The notes below the pieces were generated by a model, which did no database searches, was not told where the DNA came from, and saw only the letters and a list, made by a program, of their open reading frames with translations. Positions 1 through 9,223 of a stretch of DNA of 64,000 bases are shown here, piece by piece. The stretch is from Rhizobium herbae (GTDB lineage: Bacteria > Pseudomonadota > Alphaproteobacteria > Rhizobiales > Rhizobiaceae), in NCBI RefSeq assembly GCF_017873135.1, contig NZ_JAGGJV010000001.1, positions 558,001 through 622,000 of the forward strand, read 5' to 3'. Every line of letters starts with the position of its first letter. Positions within the stretch are counted from its first letter, which is position 1. The translations under genes and the position numbers were made by a program.

Positions 1-133
1 AAAGCGGAACGAAACCGGCGGCCCGTGCCATTTCGGCCTTCCTGCCGAGGATTTCCTTGCCGTTGGACAAAAACACGTCCGGACCGGCGAGGTAGACTTT
101 CTTCTGCATGCGACTGTCTGCCTTGTAAGTCAT
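1..133 (-). CDS. Nucleoside 2-deoxyribosyltransferase, N-terminal part (cut by window edge)
   Basis: Only the first 44 codons lie in the window; the gene runs off the left end. The reading contains VYLAGPDVF just after the start, the signature opening strand and loop of nucleoside 2-deoxyribosyltransferases, which exchange or hydrolyse the base of 2'-deoxynucleosides in the cytoplasm. ATG at 133 gives a short leader; an internal ATG at 109 (MQKKVYLAGP) fits the usual family start better. It is followed upstream by the M15 peptidase gene on the same strand. The call rests on one motif and a short fragment. Confidence 0.7.
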   Translation of the reverse strand, partial: MTYKADSRMQKKVYLAGPDVFLSNGKEILGRKAEMARAAGFVPL

Positions 134-147
134 GGGAAGACAGACGT

Positions 148-951
148 TTAGCGGCAAGCGTCGCCACCCGCTACCCTGGCGATCGTCAAAAGTTCAGGCC
201 GGTATTCGAAATGCATGGTGTCGTAGTGATACCAGCGTCCGCCCCAGATGAAGCCGTGCCGCTCGAACGCATCGACGATCTTCATCGGATATCTGTTCTT
301 GTAGCGCGGCACCCTGCCCGGCTTGCCGCCCGACCAGATCCAGTAGTCCGCATAGGACGTGTTGATATCGATCGCCGCACCAAAACTGTGCACCGACATG
401 TTCGCCGCCCCCGCGACCTTGCGCCAGTTGAAGGTTCCGGCCGACGGTGCGAGAAAGACCTTGAGCTCAGGCATACCCTTCAGCTCATCGCGGACCTTTT
501 CCAGCGCCGCCGCCGCGCCCTGTCTTTTGGTCACGCGCAAGGTCTTGCCGAACCAGTCCACGTCCACGAGCGAGGCCTCGACCTCGCGGGCCGATGTACC
601 GTAAAGCTGCATCATGAGCGCATCGCTGCGGATGCGGCCCGGATCGAAATTGACGTCAGGCGTGGTCGCACACGGCCCGGCGGGATAGATCTGCGCCAGG
701 CTGTCCTCGATATCACCGGATGCCAGCTTGCCCGCATGGTCCTTGCTCTTGCCGTCATCGATCGGCAGCGACCCGCCGTCGCGGAAACGGACGTATCCGC
801 CCTCGCTCTTGAGAAGCGAAGCCGGATAGGCCGCGACGAGCAGATCCACCTTGTCTGCGACACTGAGTTCGGCAGCCGCCACCGGCAACGCGGCAACCAG
901 CGCCGCGGCAAACATCATCCGGCCGAGTATCCGGTCAATCGACCGTGACAT
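148..951 (-). CDS. M15 family peptidase (D-alanyl-D-alanine carboxypeptidase-like), exported
   Basis: About 267 residues from the ATG at 951 (MSRSIDRILG); an upstream ATG at 990 is possible but would add a leader without character. A signal peptide (residues about 10-27, ending in a run of Ala) points to the periplasm. The C-terminal half has the zinc peptidase pattern of M15 enzymes: HSFGAAIDIN (H...D ligand pair) and, about 50 residues later, YHYDTMHFEYRPE with the last His ligand. Such enzymes trim peptidoglycan stem peptides; the substrate here is unknown. The start overlaps the 3' end of the upstream exported protein gene by about 17 bases, so the two are probably co-transcribed. Confidence 0.75.
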   Translation of the reverse strand: MSRSIDRILGRMMFAAALVAALPVAAAELSVADKVDLLVAAYPASLLKSEGGYVRFRDGGSLPIDDGKSKDHAGKLASGDIEDSLAQIYPAGPCATTPDVNFDPGRIRSDALMMQLYGTSAREVEASLVDVDWFGKTLRVTKRQGAAAALEKVRDELKGMPELKVFLAPSAGTFNWRKVAGAANMSVHSFGAAIDINTSYADYWIWSGGKPGRVPRYKNRYPMKIVDAFERHGFIWGGRWYHYDTMHFEYRPELLTIARVAGGDACR

Positions 952-1324
952 TGATATAGTCGCCCTCGGGTCCGCGGAAAACCTGCACATTGATCACGGA
1001 GCCACCCCGCAGCAATGCCCGCGCGGCGCGAGTCTCGATCGTGCCGTACTCGATCATGCGCTCGGCCTTTTCGCGGTTCTTAGCGGAGGCAAAGAAACTG
1101 TCGCCCTCGTCGCCCGGCTGGGTCACGCCATAGCGGTGATAGTTCGCCCTGTCCTGCCGGATCACCTGCCAGGGCTCGGTCAACTGCTCGCCATAGGAGT
1201 TATAGAGGTCTTCCTCGCCGATATAAGCGTTGTATTCCTCGACCAGCCTGTCGGCCTTTGCGGCCCCCGCCGAAAGGCCAAGCGCCATCGTGGCAGTCAA
1301 AAAGAAAGCGGTCCTGTATGTCAT
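935..1324 (-). CDS. Exported protein of unknown function
   Basis: About 129 residues from the ATG at 1324, which has a strong purine run (GGGGGGA) directly upstream; an in-frame ATG at 1336 lies before that run. Residues 1-22 form a clear signal peptide ending SAGAAKA. The mature part is small, acidic and soluble, with no motif I recognise. Its 3' end overlaps the start of the M15 peptidase gene, which suggests a two-gene unit and perhaps a cell-envelope role, but that is inference only. Confidence 0.6.
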   Translation of the reverse strand: MTYRTAFFLTATMALGLSAGAAKADRLVEEYNAYIGEEDLYNSYGEQLTEPWQVIRQDRANYHRYGVTQPGDEGDSFFASAKNREKAERMIEYGTIETRAARALLRGGSVINVQVFRGPEGDYINVTVD

Positions 1325-1435
1325 CTGTCCCCCCACGCGCGAAAACCTGCGTTCCGCATCCCATTCGACGGAGCATAACGCATCCGGTCCTGGAAAAAAC
1401 GTTTCGCCGCGGGGTTTTATTCGGACAGAATCCCG

Positions 1436-2044
1436 CTACCACATCGTCTTTGCGGCGCGCTCCGGCCATTCGCGATCATAGGTGTCCTTGTCGAAATCGG
1501 CCTTCGCCGCCTTCAACAGCGTGCCCGGCGTCGGCAGGGACTGCGGATCGACGAAACGCTCCGGGTTCCAGATCTGCGAACGGATCAGCGCGCGGGCGCA
1601 TTGGAAATAGACCTCGCCGATGGTGACGACGATGACGCTGCGCGGGTGCTTGCCATCGACCTCGAAGGAGCCGGTCAGATCCGGATCGACGCTGACCACG
1701 GCCGTGCCATTGATCCGCATCGTCGTGGTCGAGCCAGGAATAAGAAACATCAGCGCCACGCGCGGATCACGGACGATATTGGCAAGCGAATCGACCCGGT
1801 TGTTGCCGCGCCAGTCCGGCATCAGCACGGTCTTTTCGTCGGCTATCCGGACGACGCTGACATCGTCGCCGCGCGGCGAACAGTCGAGCCCTTCCGGGCC
1901 GACGGTGGCAAGTGCCGCAAAGGGCGATGCCTCGATCATGCTGGCATAATCCGGCGTCAGCCGGCTGGTCACCTTGACCAGCGACGCCTCGCTCGTGCCG
2001 CCGTATAGCGCGTTCAGTTCTTCCACCGTGCGAATGATTGTCAT
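1436..2044 (-). CDS. Pyridoxamine 5'-phosphate oxidase-like FMN-binding protein (MSMEG_1061-type)
   Basis: About 202 residues. The split-barrel flavoprotein pattern is visible: SPFAALATVGPEGLDCSPRGD near residues 40-60, the PDWRGNNRVDSLANI segment, and the RVALMFLIPG strand. Members bind FMN or a deazaflavin and act as small-molecule oxidoreductases; no substrate can be assigned from sequence. The start at 2044 is chosen because GGAG lies seven bases upstream; a GTG at 2056 is in frame but precedes the ribosome binding site. Transcribed alone on the minus strand. Confidence 0.75.
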   Translation of the reverse strand: MTIIRTVEELNALYGGTSEASLVKVTSRLTPDYASMIEASPFAALATVGPEGLDCSPRGDDVSVVRIADEKTVLMPDWRGNNRVDSLANIVRDPRVALMFLIPGSTTTMRINGTAVVSVDPDLTGSFEVDGKHPRSVIVVTIGEVYFQCARALIRSQIWNPERFVDPQSLPTPGTLLKAAKADFDKDTYDREWPERAAKTMW

Positions 2045-2137
2045 GCCGTTCTCCACTAGACCGCATCTCCATCGGGACTAGGGCGATCCTTTCGACGGAT
2101 AGCATGAAGCCTTTATGACGGCACCCGCGAAAATCGC

Positions 2138-3046
2138 TCAGGCGGCGGCCTTGCGGTCTTCCGCATGAATGAAGGCATTGATCCGCTCGATCACAGGTCC
2201 CGCGGAAACGATGCGGCGATGGCCGAGCCCGTTGGCCCAATGGAGGTCGACATTGGCTCCCGCTGCCGCGTAACGGCGGGCATGATCGGCAGAAACCTCC
2301 TTGTCGTCCTCCGCGTGGACCACCAGCACGGGCACGGCAACGCCCGCAAGAACCCGGGCGGCGTCGAACTCTTCGAGACGCCTGCCGGAGAGACGAACCA
2401 CCATGCCTTCAAACGCCGCTTGTGCCTTCGGTGAAAGACGGAAAAGTTTCCCGAACCCTTTGAACAACCATGTCATTTCGCTGGGCGCGCCGATCAGCAC
2501 CATCCTTTTGGCACGATGGGACGGCACGTCGCAAACCAGGCCGCCGGCCGCGCAAGCCAAACTGGCACCACCAAAGGAATGGCCAACCGAGACGTCGAAC
2601 CCACCGAAATGCCGCCAGGCGGCGTCGATCGCCCGCACGGCTTCCGGCATTGTCAGCGTTCGCCCAGGCGACGCGCCGTGTCCCGGCCAGTCGAGCGCCA
2701 CAACCTCGGCGCCATCCAGCGTCAGGCCCTCGATCATCGGCGCCAGATAATCGCTACGCGATCCCCAGCCGTGGACCAGCAGCACACGTTTCGACGCTCC
2801 ATGCTCAGCCCGTCCTTCGAAATGCCGTGCCATCACCCAGCCGCCTGCAAAAGACAGCGTGACATGACGAGCCCGCGCCATGACGGGTTCCGCCGACGCC
2901 AGCGCCGCCTTTTCCTTGGCATTCGACGGCTTGCGCGACGGGGTGACGCTGAACAGGCGAAACGCCAGCCGTCCGGCGGCCTCCGGCGAAAACGCCGACA
3001 CGCATTTCAGCGCGAGGCGGGTGACCTCGATCGTAAAGGATGCCAT
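2138..3046 (-). CDS. Alpha/beta hydrolase
   Basis: 302 residues. HGWGSRSDY (oxyanion region) is followed by the nucleophile elbow VGHSFGGAS (about residue 160), a late acid in VVHAEDDKEVS and the catalytic His in NGLGHRRIV near the C terminus, so a complete Ser-Asp-His triad is present. Likely a cytoplasmic esterase or related hydrolase; substrate unknown. AAGGGA lies ten bases before the ATG. It is divergent from a MarR-family gene, with two palindromic half-site pairs in the short shared region, so it is probably the regulator's target. Confidence 0.8.
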   Translation of the reverse strand: MASFTIEVTRLALKCVSAFSPEAAGRLAFRLFSVTPSRKPSNAKEKAALASAEPVMARARHVTLSFAGGWVMARHFEGRAEHGASKRVLLVHGWGSRSDYLAPMIEGLTLDGAEVVALDWPGHGASPGRTLTMPEAVRAIDAAWRHFGGFDVSVGHSFGGASLACAAGGLVCDVPSHRAKRMVLIGAPSEMTWLFKGFGKLFRLSPKAQAAFEGMVVRLSGRRLEEFDAARVLAGVAVPVLVVHAEDDKEVSADHARRYAAAGANVDLHWANGLGHRRIVSAGPVIERINAFIHAEDRKAAA

Positions 3047-3062
3047 AGTGGGATTCCCTTTA

Positions 3063-3100
3063 AATGTTCAACGATGAACATTATTGTACAGTGATGAACA
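3063..3100. promoter_or_regulatory. Paired inverted-repeat operators between the hydrolase and marR genes
   Basis: Two dyads sit in the divergent promoter region. The first (3063-3082) is a perfect 8+4+8 inverted repeat, AATGTTCA-ACGA-TGAACATT. The second (3085-3100), TGTACA-GTGA-TGAACA, repeats the same half-sites with one mismatch. Centres are 20 bases apart, about two helical turns. A -10-like TACAAT on the minus strand (3083-3088) lies between them. This arrangement fits a MarR dimer binding two faces and repressing both directions. Confidence 0.7.
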
Positions 3101-3579
3101 AAAAGCAAGCGACGATCGAACAGCATCATTTTCCCTGGGACCACCCGCGTTTCCGCAGCTGGATCGCGGTTGCCCGCGCCTGCCAGCTGATGCAGCAGAC
3201 GCTGACGCGCGCGCTCGCCGAGCTCGACATCAAGCCGCCGCATCTGGATATTCTGATCAACCTCTATCGCTTCGAGGGCATCACGCAGCAGGAACTGGCG
3301 CGAAAACTTCTGGTCGGGCGTTCGAATATGAGCATGCTCCTGCCCCAGCTTGAAAAGCGCGGGCTGATCGAGCGGCGGGGCGATGCGAAAGACAAGCGCG
3401 TGCTGCGGCTGTCGCTGACGGCAAACGGCCGTGAACTGACGGAGCAGGCGATGGAGATCCAGACCGCGCTGATCGACACGTCGCTGGACAACGAACCGAT
3501 CGAGGACTGCCTGATCGTCGCCCAGTCGATGGAGCGGCTGATTGCCCGCCTTTTGAAAGAGGAAAGCGATCCCGGCTAA
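3094..3579 (+). CDS. MarR family transcriptional regulator
   Basis: About 161 residues from ATG 3094 (MNKKQATIEQ). An in-frame ATG at 3064 lies inside the first operator; neither start has a good ribosome binding site, so the choice is uncertain. The winged helix-turn-helix is clear: ITQQELARKLLVGRSNMSMLLPQLEKRGLIERR (written here as two parts, ITQQELARKL and the following recognition helix), then the wing GDAKDKRVLRLSLT. It is likely a ligand-responsive dimeric repressor of itself and the divergent alpha/beta hydrolase. The ligand is unknown. Confidence 0.85.
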   Translation: MNKKQATIEQHHFPWDHPRFRSWIAVARACQLMQQTLTRALAELDIKPPHLDILINLYRFEGITQQELARKLLVGRSNMSMLLPQLEKRGLIERRGDAKDKRVLRLSLTANGRELTEQAMEIQTALIDTSLDNEPIEDCLIVAQSMERLIARLLKEESDPG

Positions 3580-3598
3580 AGCAGCGGAGCGATGCCGG

Positions 3599-3973
3599 TC
3601 AGCGGGGTTTTTCCGCCTTGTCCCGGCTCATGCCTTTTTCGGCAAGATCGCGTTCATAGGCGGCAAACAGTGTATCGCCGGTCTCGCCTAGTTCCCGCAG
3701 ATAGTTCCAGGTAAAGATCCCGGTATCGTGAAAATCGTCGAACCCGATGCGAACAGCATAATTGCCGGTCGGCGTCATCGAGATGATCGAGACGTTGCGT
3801 TTGCCGGGTACGGTCAGGCCTTGCCCCGGTCCATGGCCTTGCACTTCAGCCGAAGGCGACAGCACACGCAGCATCTCCGCCGACAGGTCGAACGAGCTTC
3901 CGTCGTTGAAGGCAACCGTCAGCCGGTGGCGGTCTTTCGAGACGCGCAGTTCGGTCGGCCAGATATCGCTCAT
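3599..3973 (-). CDS. DUF971 (gamma-butyrobetaine hydroxylase-like N-terminal domain) protein
   Basis: About 124 residues from ATG 3973 (MSDIWPTELR), with GGAGA nine bases upstream. It is a single DUF971 domain: early WPTELRVSKDRHRL, middle VSIISMTPTGNYAVRIGFDD, and the terminal TGIFTWNYLREL. The domain is related to the N-terminal region of gamma-butyrobetaine hydroxylase and occurs as a small stand-alone protein; its role is not settled, although it is often found near Fe-S or molybdenum cofactor genes. It is divergent from moaA, which fits that association. It converges with marR. Confidence 0.75.
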   Translation of the reverse strand: MSDIWPTELRVSKDRHRLTVAFNDGSSFDLSAEMLRVLSPSAEVQGHGPGQGLTVPGKRNVSIISMTPTGNYAVRIGFDDFHDTGIFTWNYLRELGETGDTLFAAYERDLAEKGMSRDKAEKPR

Positions 3974-4161
3974 GATCGGCAGTCTCCATTGATGCACCGA
4001 GCACTAGCGCAGATTCCGGCCGGAGGGAATTCCCCGCAGGCTTCCCGGATTTCCCTTGATCGCAAGAAAGTGTTTCATATCGGTTTTCTCACGCTTTTGA
4101 CGGCTTTCGCCTTGACGCCGCCGGTTTTGGTCACGACATTGATGGAACAGGGAGAATTTCG

Positions 4162-5211
4162 TTGAATACCGTCACCATCGACAAGACCGGCGCTCATCCG
4201 CTCACCGACGCCAAAACACCGATGATCGACCCCTTCGGGCGTGCCGTCACGTATCTCAGGGTTTCGGTGACGGATCGCTGCGACTTCCGCTGCACCTATT
4301 GCATGGCTGAGAACATGACCTTCCTGCCGAAGAAGGACCTCTTGACGCTGGAAGAGCTGAACCGGCTCTGTTCCGCCTTCATCGCCAAAGGGGTGCGCAA
4401 GCTGCGGCTGACCGGCGGCGAGCCGTTGGTGCGCAAGAACGTCATGTTCCTGGTACGCGAACTCGGCAAGCATGTCCATGAAGGCACGCTCGACGAACTG
4501 ACGCTGACCACCAATGGTTCCCAGCTCTCGAAATTCGCCGCCGAACTCGCCGATTCGGGCGTCCGCCGCATCAACGTTTCGCTCGACACGCTCGATCCGG
4601 ACAAATTCAGGCAGATCACCCGCTGGGGCGAGTTCTCCAAGGTCATGGAAGGCATCGACGCGGCGCAGGCGGCCGGCATTCACGTCAAGATCAACGCCGT
4701 TGCCCTCAAGGGCTTCAACGACGCCGAGATCCCCGACATGCTGCGCTGGGCGCATGGGCGCGGCATGGATCTGACGCTGATCGAGACCATGCCGATGGGC
4801 GAGATCGACGAGGATCGCACCGATCATTACATGCCACTGTCGGAATTGCGCGATACGCTCGCCGAACAGTTCAGCTTCTCCGACATCGCCTACAAGACCG
4901 GCGGCCCAGCGCGTTATCTTGAGGTCGCGGAAACCGGCGGCCGGCTCGGCCTGATCACGCCGATGACCCATAATTTCTGCGAGAGCTGCAACCGTGTGCG
5001 CCTCACCTGCACCGGCACGCTCTATATGTGCCTCGGCCAGAACGACGCCGCCGACCTGCGCACGGCGCTGCGCGCCTCCGACGACGATGCCTATCTGTCC
5101 ACCGTCATCGACGAAGCGATCACCCGCAAGCCCAAGGGCCACGACTTCATCATCGACCGCACCCGCAACAAGCCGGCGGTTGCGAGACATATGAGCGTGA
5201 CTGGCGGTTAA
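4162..5211 (+). CDS. moaA: GTP 3',8-cyclase MoaA
   Basis: 349 residues. A radical SAM enzyme that, with MoaC, converts GTP to cyclic pyranopterin monophosphate in the first step of molybdenum cofactor synthesis. The N-terminal cluster motif CDFRCTYC (CxxxCxxC, about residues 37-44) follows [17 protein letters not shown]; the C-terminal cluster is [13 protein letters not shown] plus a later Cys in [16 protein letters not shown] is the SAM-binding GGE motif. The start is TTG at 4162 with GGAGAA six bases upstream; the next ATG at 4222 lacks such a site. It ends ARHMSVTGG, close to the usual GG tail. mobA and mobB lie about 4 kb downstream. Confidence 0.95.
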   Translation: MNTVTIDKTGAHPLTDAKTPMIDPFGRAVTYLRVSVTDRCDFRCTYCMAENMTFLPKKDLLTLEELNRLCSAFIAKGVRKLRLTGGEPLVRKNVMFLVRELGKHVHEGTLDELTLTTNGSQLSKFAAELADSGVRRINVSLDTLDPDKFRQITRWGEFSKVMEGIDAAQAAGIHVKINAVALKGFNDAEIPDMLRWAHGRGMDLTLIETMPMGEIDEDRTDHYMPLSELRDTLAEQFSFSDIAYKTGGPARYLEVAETGGRLGLITPMTHNFCESCNRVRLTCTGTLYMCLGQNDAADLRTALRASDDDAYLSTVIDEAITRKPKGHDFIIDRTRNKPAVARHMSVTGG

Positions 5212-5279
5212 AGTTCGCGAAGAAATAAACCGGCCCGCCCCAGCTTCCTGGCACAGGCCTCCTTATGGCGACGTTGAAA

Positions 5280-7832
5280 TCAAGCCGCGTAGCTTCGCCC
5301 GTAACCCTGCACCCGGCCACCAGCAACCGAACGGCTGGTACCAGTCTTGAAGCGCTCGATCTTCTCGTTGAGGATATCCACCTGATGGCGCAAGCCGTGG
5401 ATTTCGGCGGTGTTTTCCTCGACCATCGCGGCGTTCTGCTGGGTGATCAGCTCGACCTCGCGAACGGCCTGGTTGACCTCGTTGAGGCCGCGATACTGGT
5501 CGGCGGCGGCCGATTCGATATTGCTGACCAGCTGGTGGATGGTCGATATATGGTCGTTGATGACGGTCAGTGCCTTGCCGGTTTCCTGTACCAGCTCCAC
5601 ACCGCCGCGCACCTGAACGGAGCTCTCCGAAATCAGCCCCTTGATCTCGCGGGCGGCACCGGCGCAACGCTGGGCAAGCTCGCGCACTTCCTGGGCGACG
5701 ACGGCAAAGCCGCGGCCGGCGTCGCCGGCACGGGCAGCTTCTACCCCGGCGTTCAGTGCCAGAAGGTTGGTCTGGAAGGCGATCTCGTCGATGACGCCGA
5801 TGATCGTCGAGATCTTGTCGGATGATTTGTTGATCGCCGCCATCGCGTCGATCGCCTTGGCGACGACTTCGCCGGAATGCTTGGCGTAGCTATGGGTCTC
5901 ATCGACGGATACCGTCGTCTTGCGGGCGCTTTCGGCGGTCGAGCGAACGATTTCCGTCAGCTGGCCAAGGGCGCGCGAGCTTTGTTCGAGGGCTGCGGCC
6001 TGCTGCTCGGTGCGGCGAGCCAGATCGTCGGCCGACGAAGCGAGGTTACCGGTACCGCTGGTGATTTCGTCGGTCACTGAGCGCACGTCGATCAGCGTTG
6101 CGCGCAACGCCTCGACGGCATTGTTGTAGGTGCGGGCCATGACGATGTAATCCTCGGAAAGATCCTCCGCCATGCCCTCTTCCAGATTGCCGTCGGCAAG
6201 CTTTGCCAAGACGTCGGAGAGCGCGGTCAGCGCCTCCATCTGATCGGCCTCGATCCGGGCGCGCTCCTGACGGCGGCGGGCCTCTTCTTCGGCCGACAGC
6301 GTGCGGGCCGCTTCGGCTTCTTGCCCGAGCCGGACATTTTCCACCGCATTGTCGCGGAAGACGGCGACCGAGCGCACCATGTCGCCGATCTCGTCGCCGC
6401 GGTTGCGGCCTTCGATGGCGACTTCGAGATCGCCATTGGCAAGCCGGGTCATCGTCTCGGTCACCCGCTTCAGCGGGCCGCGCAGCGTTTCGATCAGCAT
6501 AAGGCCACCGACGATGGCCAGCAGCGTGCCGGCGACCATGGCGATGATCGACACGTCAGCCGAGCGCTGGCTGTCCTTCTTGCCGGCTTCCTGGGCGCTG
6601 CTGACGAAGCTTTCCAGCGTCTGACTGGCATCGGCCACCAGAGCCGAGGCTTGCGCCTTGGCCGCCTGCCAGCGGGCACCGACGTCGATCAGCTGGGCCG
6701 TGCCGGTGTCGATATCCTGAAGCGACGGCGCCAGCTTGCCGGCGAGATCGCGCAGGGCGGCATTCTTGCCTCCCATTTCGGACAGCTTCGTCACGCTTGC
6801 GCGCACCGCTGCGATATCGGCCATCACATTGTCGCGGCTCGCCGTATCGAGCTTGCGGTGCAGTTCGCTGATATGCAGGCGGGTGTCGTCGAGCCCCTTG
6901 AAGGTCTCGTTCATCAGCCCGATCAGCGTCTTCAGCGAGGAAATTTCGCTGTCCATCCCGACGAAACGCTTGGCAGCCGTGTCCGAATTGGTCGCGGCTT
7001 CCTTGGCAAAGTCGGCCTCGTATTTGGAAAACTTGATCAGCGCCGAACCCAGCTGCGTCTTTTTGACGTCGTTCGGATCGGCATTGGCCAGAATGTCCTG
7101 GATCGCCTGCGTATCGGCCTTCACCTCGGCAATCCGCTTCAAAACCTTGTCCGAAGCGATTTTTTCCGATTCGGCGATCTGCTTCAGCAGGTGCGGCATC
7201 AGCTTGGTGGCCTGCTCGACCTTGGCATCCGGGGCAATGGCCATGGTGACGGGCAGGCGGAACTTCTTGATGCGCTCGGCAAGACCCTGATAGGCGGCGG
7301 CGTCGAACAGCAGCGCCTTGGCAAAGGATTCCTTTTCGCCCGATTCCTTGCGCAGGATGTCGATCTGCTTGAAGGCCGTATTGCCCTGCGCGGTCATGTC
7401 GGCAAGGGCTGCATCGAGCGATGCCGTCACGCTGTCGCGTTCGGTCTTGATCGACCAGAGTTTTTCCTGCTGCCCGCGCATCGCCGCGCCCAGCGCCACG
7501 ACCGAGCTGATCTTGGCCTTGTCGTCTTCGGCTGTCAGCAGGTCGTTCAACGTGCGAATACCGGTTTCCTGTTCGTCGATCCGCCCCGTCAGCGTTGCCC
7601 GCGCCTCCTCGGTCGGATTGTCGGCGAAACTCTGCAGTCCGCTGCGCAGCGATTGGAAATCGGAGAGATTGTTGATCGTTTCGCGCGTCACGGTCATATG
7701 CCCGTTCAGCGTGCTTGCCGTGAAATAGCCGACAAGGCCGATACCGGCGATGAGGGCCACCAGCGGCACGACGAACAGCAAAACCTTGGTGACAATGCGC
7801 AGGCGCTGCAAAGAGCGATCGATCAGGGACAT
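5280..7832 (-). CDS. Methyl-accepting chemotaxis protein, large membrane-bound
   Basis: 850 residues. A first membrane helix (about 16-37) is followed by a long periplasmic helical domain of nearly 390 residues, a second membrane helix (about 424-448), a HAMP domain (to about 500) and the cytoplasmic signalling hairpin, whose tip contains EIAFQTNLLALNAGVEAARA near residue 690. The sensor domain is mostly coiled coil and not a Cache fold that I can recognise, so the ligand is unknown. There is no NWETF-type CheR tether at the C terminus. GGAG lies six bases before the ATG. It sits between moaA and the DMT gene but on the opposite strand. Confidence 0.9.
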   Translation of the reverse strand: MSLIDRSLQRLRIVTKVLLFVVPLVALIAGIGLVGYFTASTLNGHMTVTRETINNLSDFQSLRSGLQSFADNPTEEARATLTGRIDEQETGIRTLNDLLTAEDDKAKISSVVALGAAMRGQQEKLWSIKTERDSVTASLDAALADMTAQGNTAFKQIDILRKESGEKESFAKALLFDAAAYQGLAERIKKFRLPVTMAIAPDAKVEQATKLMPHLLKQIAESEKIASDKVLKRIAEVKADTQAIQDILANADPNDVKKTQLGSALIKFSKYEADFAKEAATNSDTAAKRFVGMDSEISSLKTLIGLMNETFKGLDDTRLHISELHRKLDTASRDNVMADIAAVRASVTKLSEMGGKNAALRDLAGKLAPSLQDIDTGTAQLIDVGARWQAAKAQASALVADASQTLESFVSSAQEAGKKDSQRSADVSIIAMVAGTLLAIVGGLMLIETLRGPLKRVTETMTRLANGDLEVAIEGRNRGDEIGDMVRSVAVFRDNAVENVRLGQEAEAARTLSAEEEARRRQERARIEADQMEALTALSDVLAKLADGNLEEGMAEDLSEDYIVMARTYNNAVEALRATLIDVRSVTDEITSGTGNLASSADDLARRTEQQAAALEQSSRALGQLTEIVRSTAESARKTTVSVDETHSYAKHSGEVVAKAIDAMAAINKSSDKISTIIGVIDEIAFQTNLLALNAGVEAARAGDAGRGFAVVAQEVRELAQRCAGAAREIKGLISESSVQVRGGVELVQETGKALTVINDHISTIHQLVSNIESAAADQYRGLNEVNQAVREVELITQQNAAMVEENTAEIHGLRHQVDILNEKIERFKTGTSRSVAGGRVQGYGRSYAA

Positions 7833-8289
7833 TCCGAACTCCAGATGTTGAGCAAATCGGACATTCCCGCCAGACTGCTCTCAAGGAAAGAGAACGGACA
7901 CACCGGTGCGCGACCATGGCGCCAGTCCGGAAAGTCATCCGGTTGACCCGAACGGAAACAGTTTCCCGTTACGTCAACCATAATCGCATCATGCGAAGGG
8001 CAGCGGAATATCGGCACGATAGGCAGCGAAACTTAATATTTCGCCAAGAAAACCGTAGTTTAGCGGCGTGCAGTGAAAATCGGCGAGGCCGTATTTCACT
8101 ACTCTAAAATACTGATACAGAGCGGTATTCTTCCATTTCTGCCGCCAATTGCGACACGAGAAGGATAGGAGTTGCACAAAAGGAATGCCGATGCTTTACA
8201 GATAGGCAAGACCAGCAATGCAGACCTTCCAGCCCGCCGTATCGCAGGTTTAAAAACCGCACGGCGATGAGAACAGGCCCATAAAAATA
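7833..8289. other. Intergenic region between divergent chemoreceptor and DMT transporter genes
   Basis: No convincing gene in 457 bases; the longest reading frames lack coding character. The centre (about 8020-8150) is clearly AT-richer than its flanks and probably holds promoters for both genes. A weak dyad, AATAC...GTATT, spans 8108-8129. No riboswitch or terminator is visible. Confidence 0.5.
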
Positions 8290-9198
8290 ATGCAATCCAC
8301 CGCCAACTTCCGCGGCGCCATCTTCATGTGCCTGGCCATGGCAGGTTTCACCTGCAACGACGCATTGGTCAAATCCGTGACCGGCGTCATGAATGCCGGT
8401 CAGATCATGCTGGTGCGCGGCTTCTTCACGTCGGTCCTGGTGCTGCTGCTGGCCCGCCATTTCGGCGCCCTGCGCTCGTTCAAGCTGATCCTCACGCCGG
8501 TGGTGGCGCTCCGGATCGCAGCCGAGGTCGGCGCCTCCATCGCCTATATCTACGCGCTCGGCCAGATCCCGCTCGCCAATGCCTCGGCCATCCTGCAGGC
8601 GCTGCCGCTGGCCGTAACGCTGGGCGCGGCGCTGTTCCTGTCGGAACCGGTCGGCTGGCGGCGCTGGCTGGCGATCCTCACCGGTTTCGCCGGCGTTCTG
8701 CTCGTGCTGAGACCCGGACCGGAGGGCTTTACCGCCGCGGCTTTGAGCGTGGTCGCCTCGGTGGTCTTCGCGGCGATCCGCGACCTGTGCACCCGGCGGA
8801 TCGATGTCGCGGTGCCGTCGCTCTTCATCTCCGTCATCACCGCAACCGCGATCACGCTGACAGGCGCGGTGATGATCATTCCGCTCGGCGGCTGGCAGCC
8901 GATGTCCTGGGCCTCGATTGGCGTTCTGGCCGGCGCAAGCCTCTTGCTGCTGGTCGGCTACCAGTGCATCGTCCTGGCCATGCGCAACGGCGAAATCGCC
9001 ATCGTCGCGCCGTTCCGCTATACCAGCCTGATCTGGTCGATCGGCATCGGCATCCTGTTCTTTTCCGAAGAACCGGACATCTGGATGGTGACAGGTGTCG
9101 CGATCATCATGGGTTCCGGCCTCTATACCTTCGCGCGCGAAAACAAGCGGCGGGCAGCGGCCGTGGCGCAGCAATCGGAGCCGGGATCGCCGAAATGA
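8290..9198 (+). CDS. DMT superfamily (EamA) transporter
   Basis: 302 residues with about ten hydrophobic helices arranged as two EamA repeats (roughly 8-140 and 150-290). The opening GAIFMCLAMAGFTCNDALVK and the inner AEVGASIAYIYALGQIPLANA are typical of drug/metabolite exporters of the inner membrane. Substrate cannot be assigned. It ends 25 bases before mobA and in the same direction, so it may share a transcript with mobA-mobB, although a link to molybdenum is not implied. Confidence 0.8.
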   Translation: MQSTANFRGAIFMCLAMAGFTCNDALVKSVTGVMNAGQIMLVRGFFTSVLVLLLARHFGALRSFKLILTPVVALRIAAEVGASIAYIYALGQIPLANASAILQALPLAVTLGAALFLSEPVGWRRWLAILTGFAGVLLVLRPGPEGFTAAALSVVASVVFAAIRDLCTRRIDVAVPSLFISVITATAITLTGAVMIIPLGGWQPMSWASIGVLAGASLLLLVGYQCIVLAMRNGEIAIVAPFRYTSLIWSIGIGILFFSEEPDIWMVTGVAIIMGSGLYTFARENKRRAAAVAQQSEPGSPK

Positions 9199-9223
9199 TA
9201 GGATCGAAGAGCAAGGAGATGCG

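Noticed and set aside
4075-5190. Minus-strand open frame of 371 codons across moaA
   Set aside because: Antisense shadow of moaA without recognisable domains.
6321-7946. Plus-strand open frame of 541 codons across the first chemoreceptor gene
   Set aside because: Antisense shadow of a high-GC coding sequence; the translation has no domain, and the minus-strand chemoreceptor explains the region.
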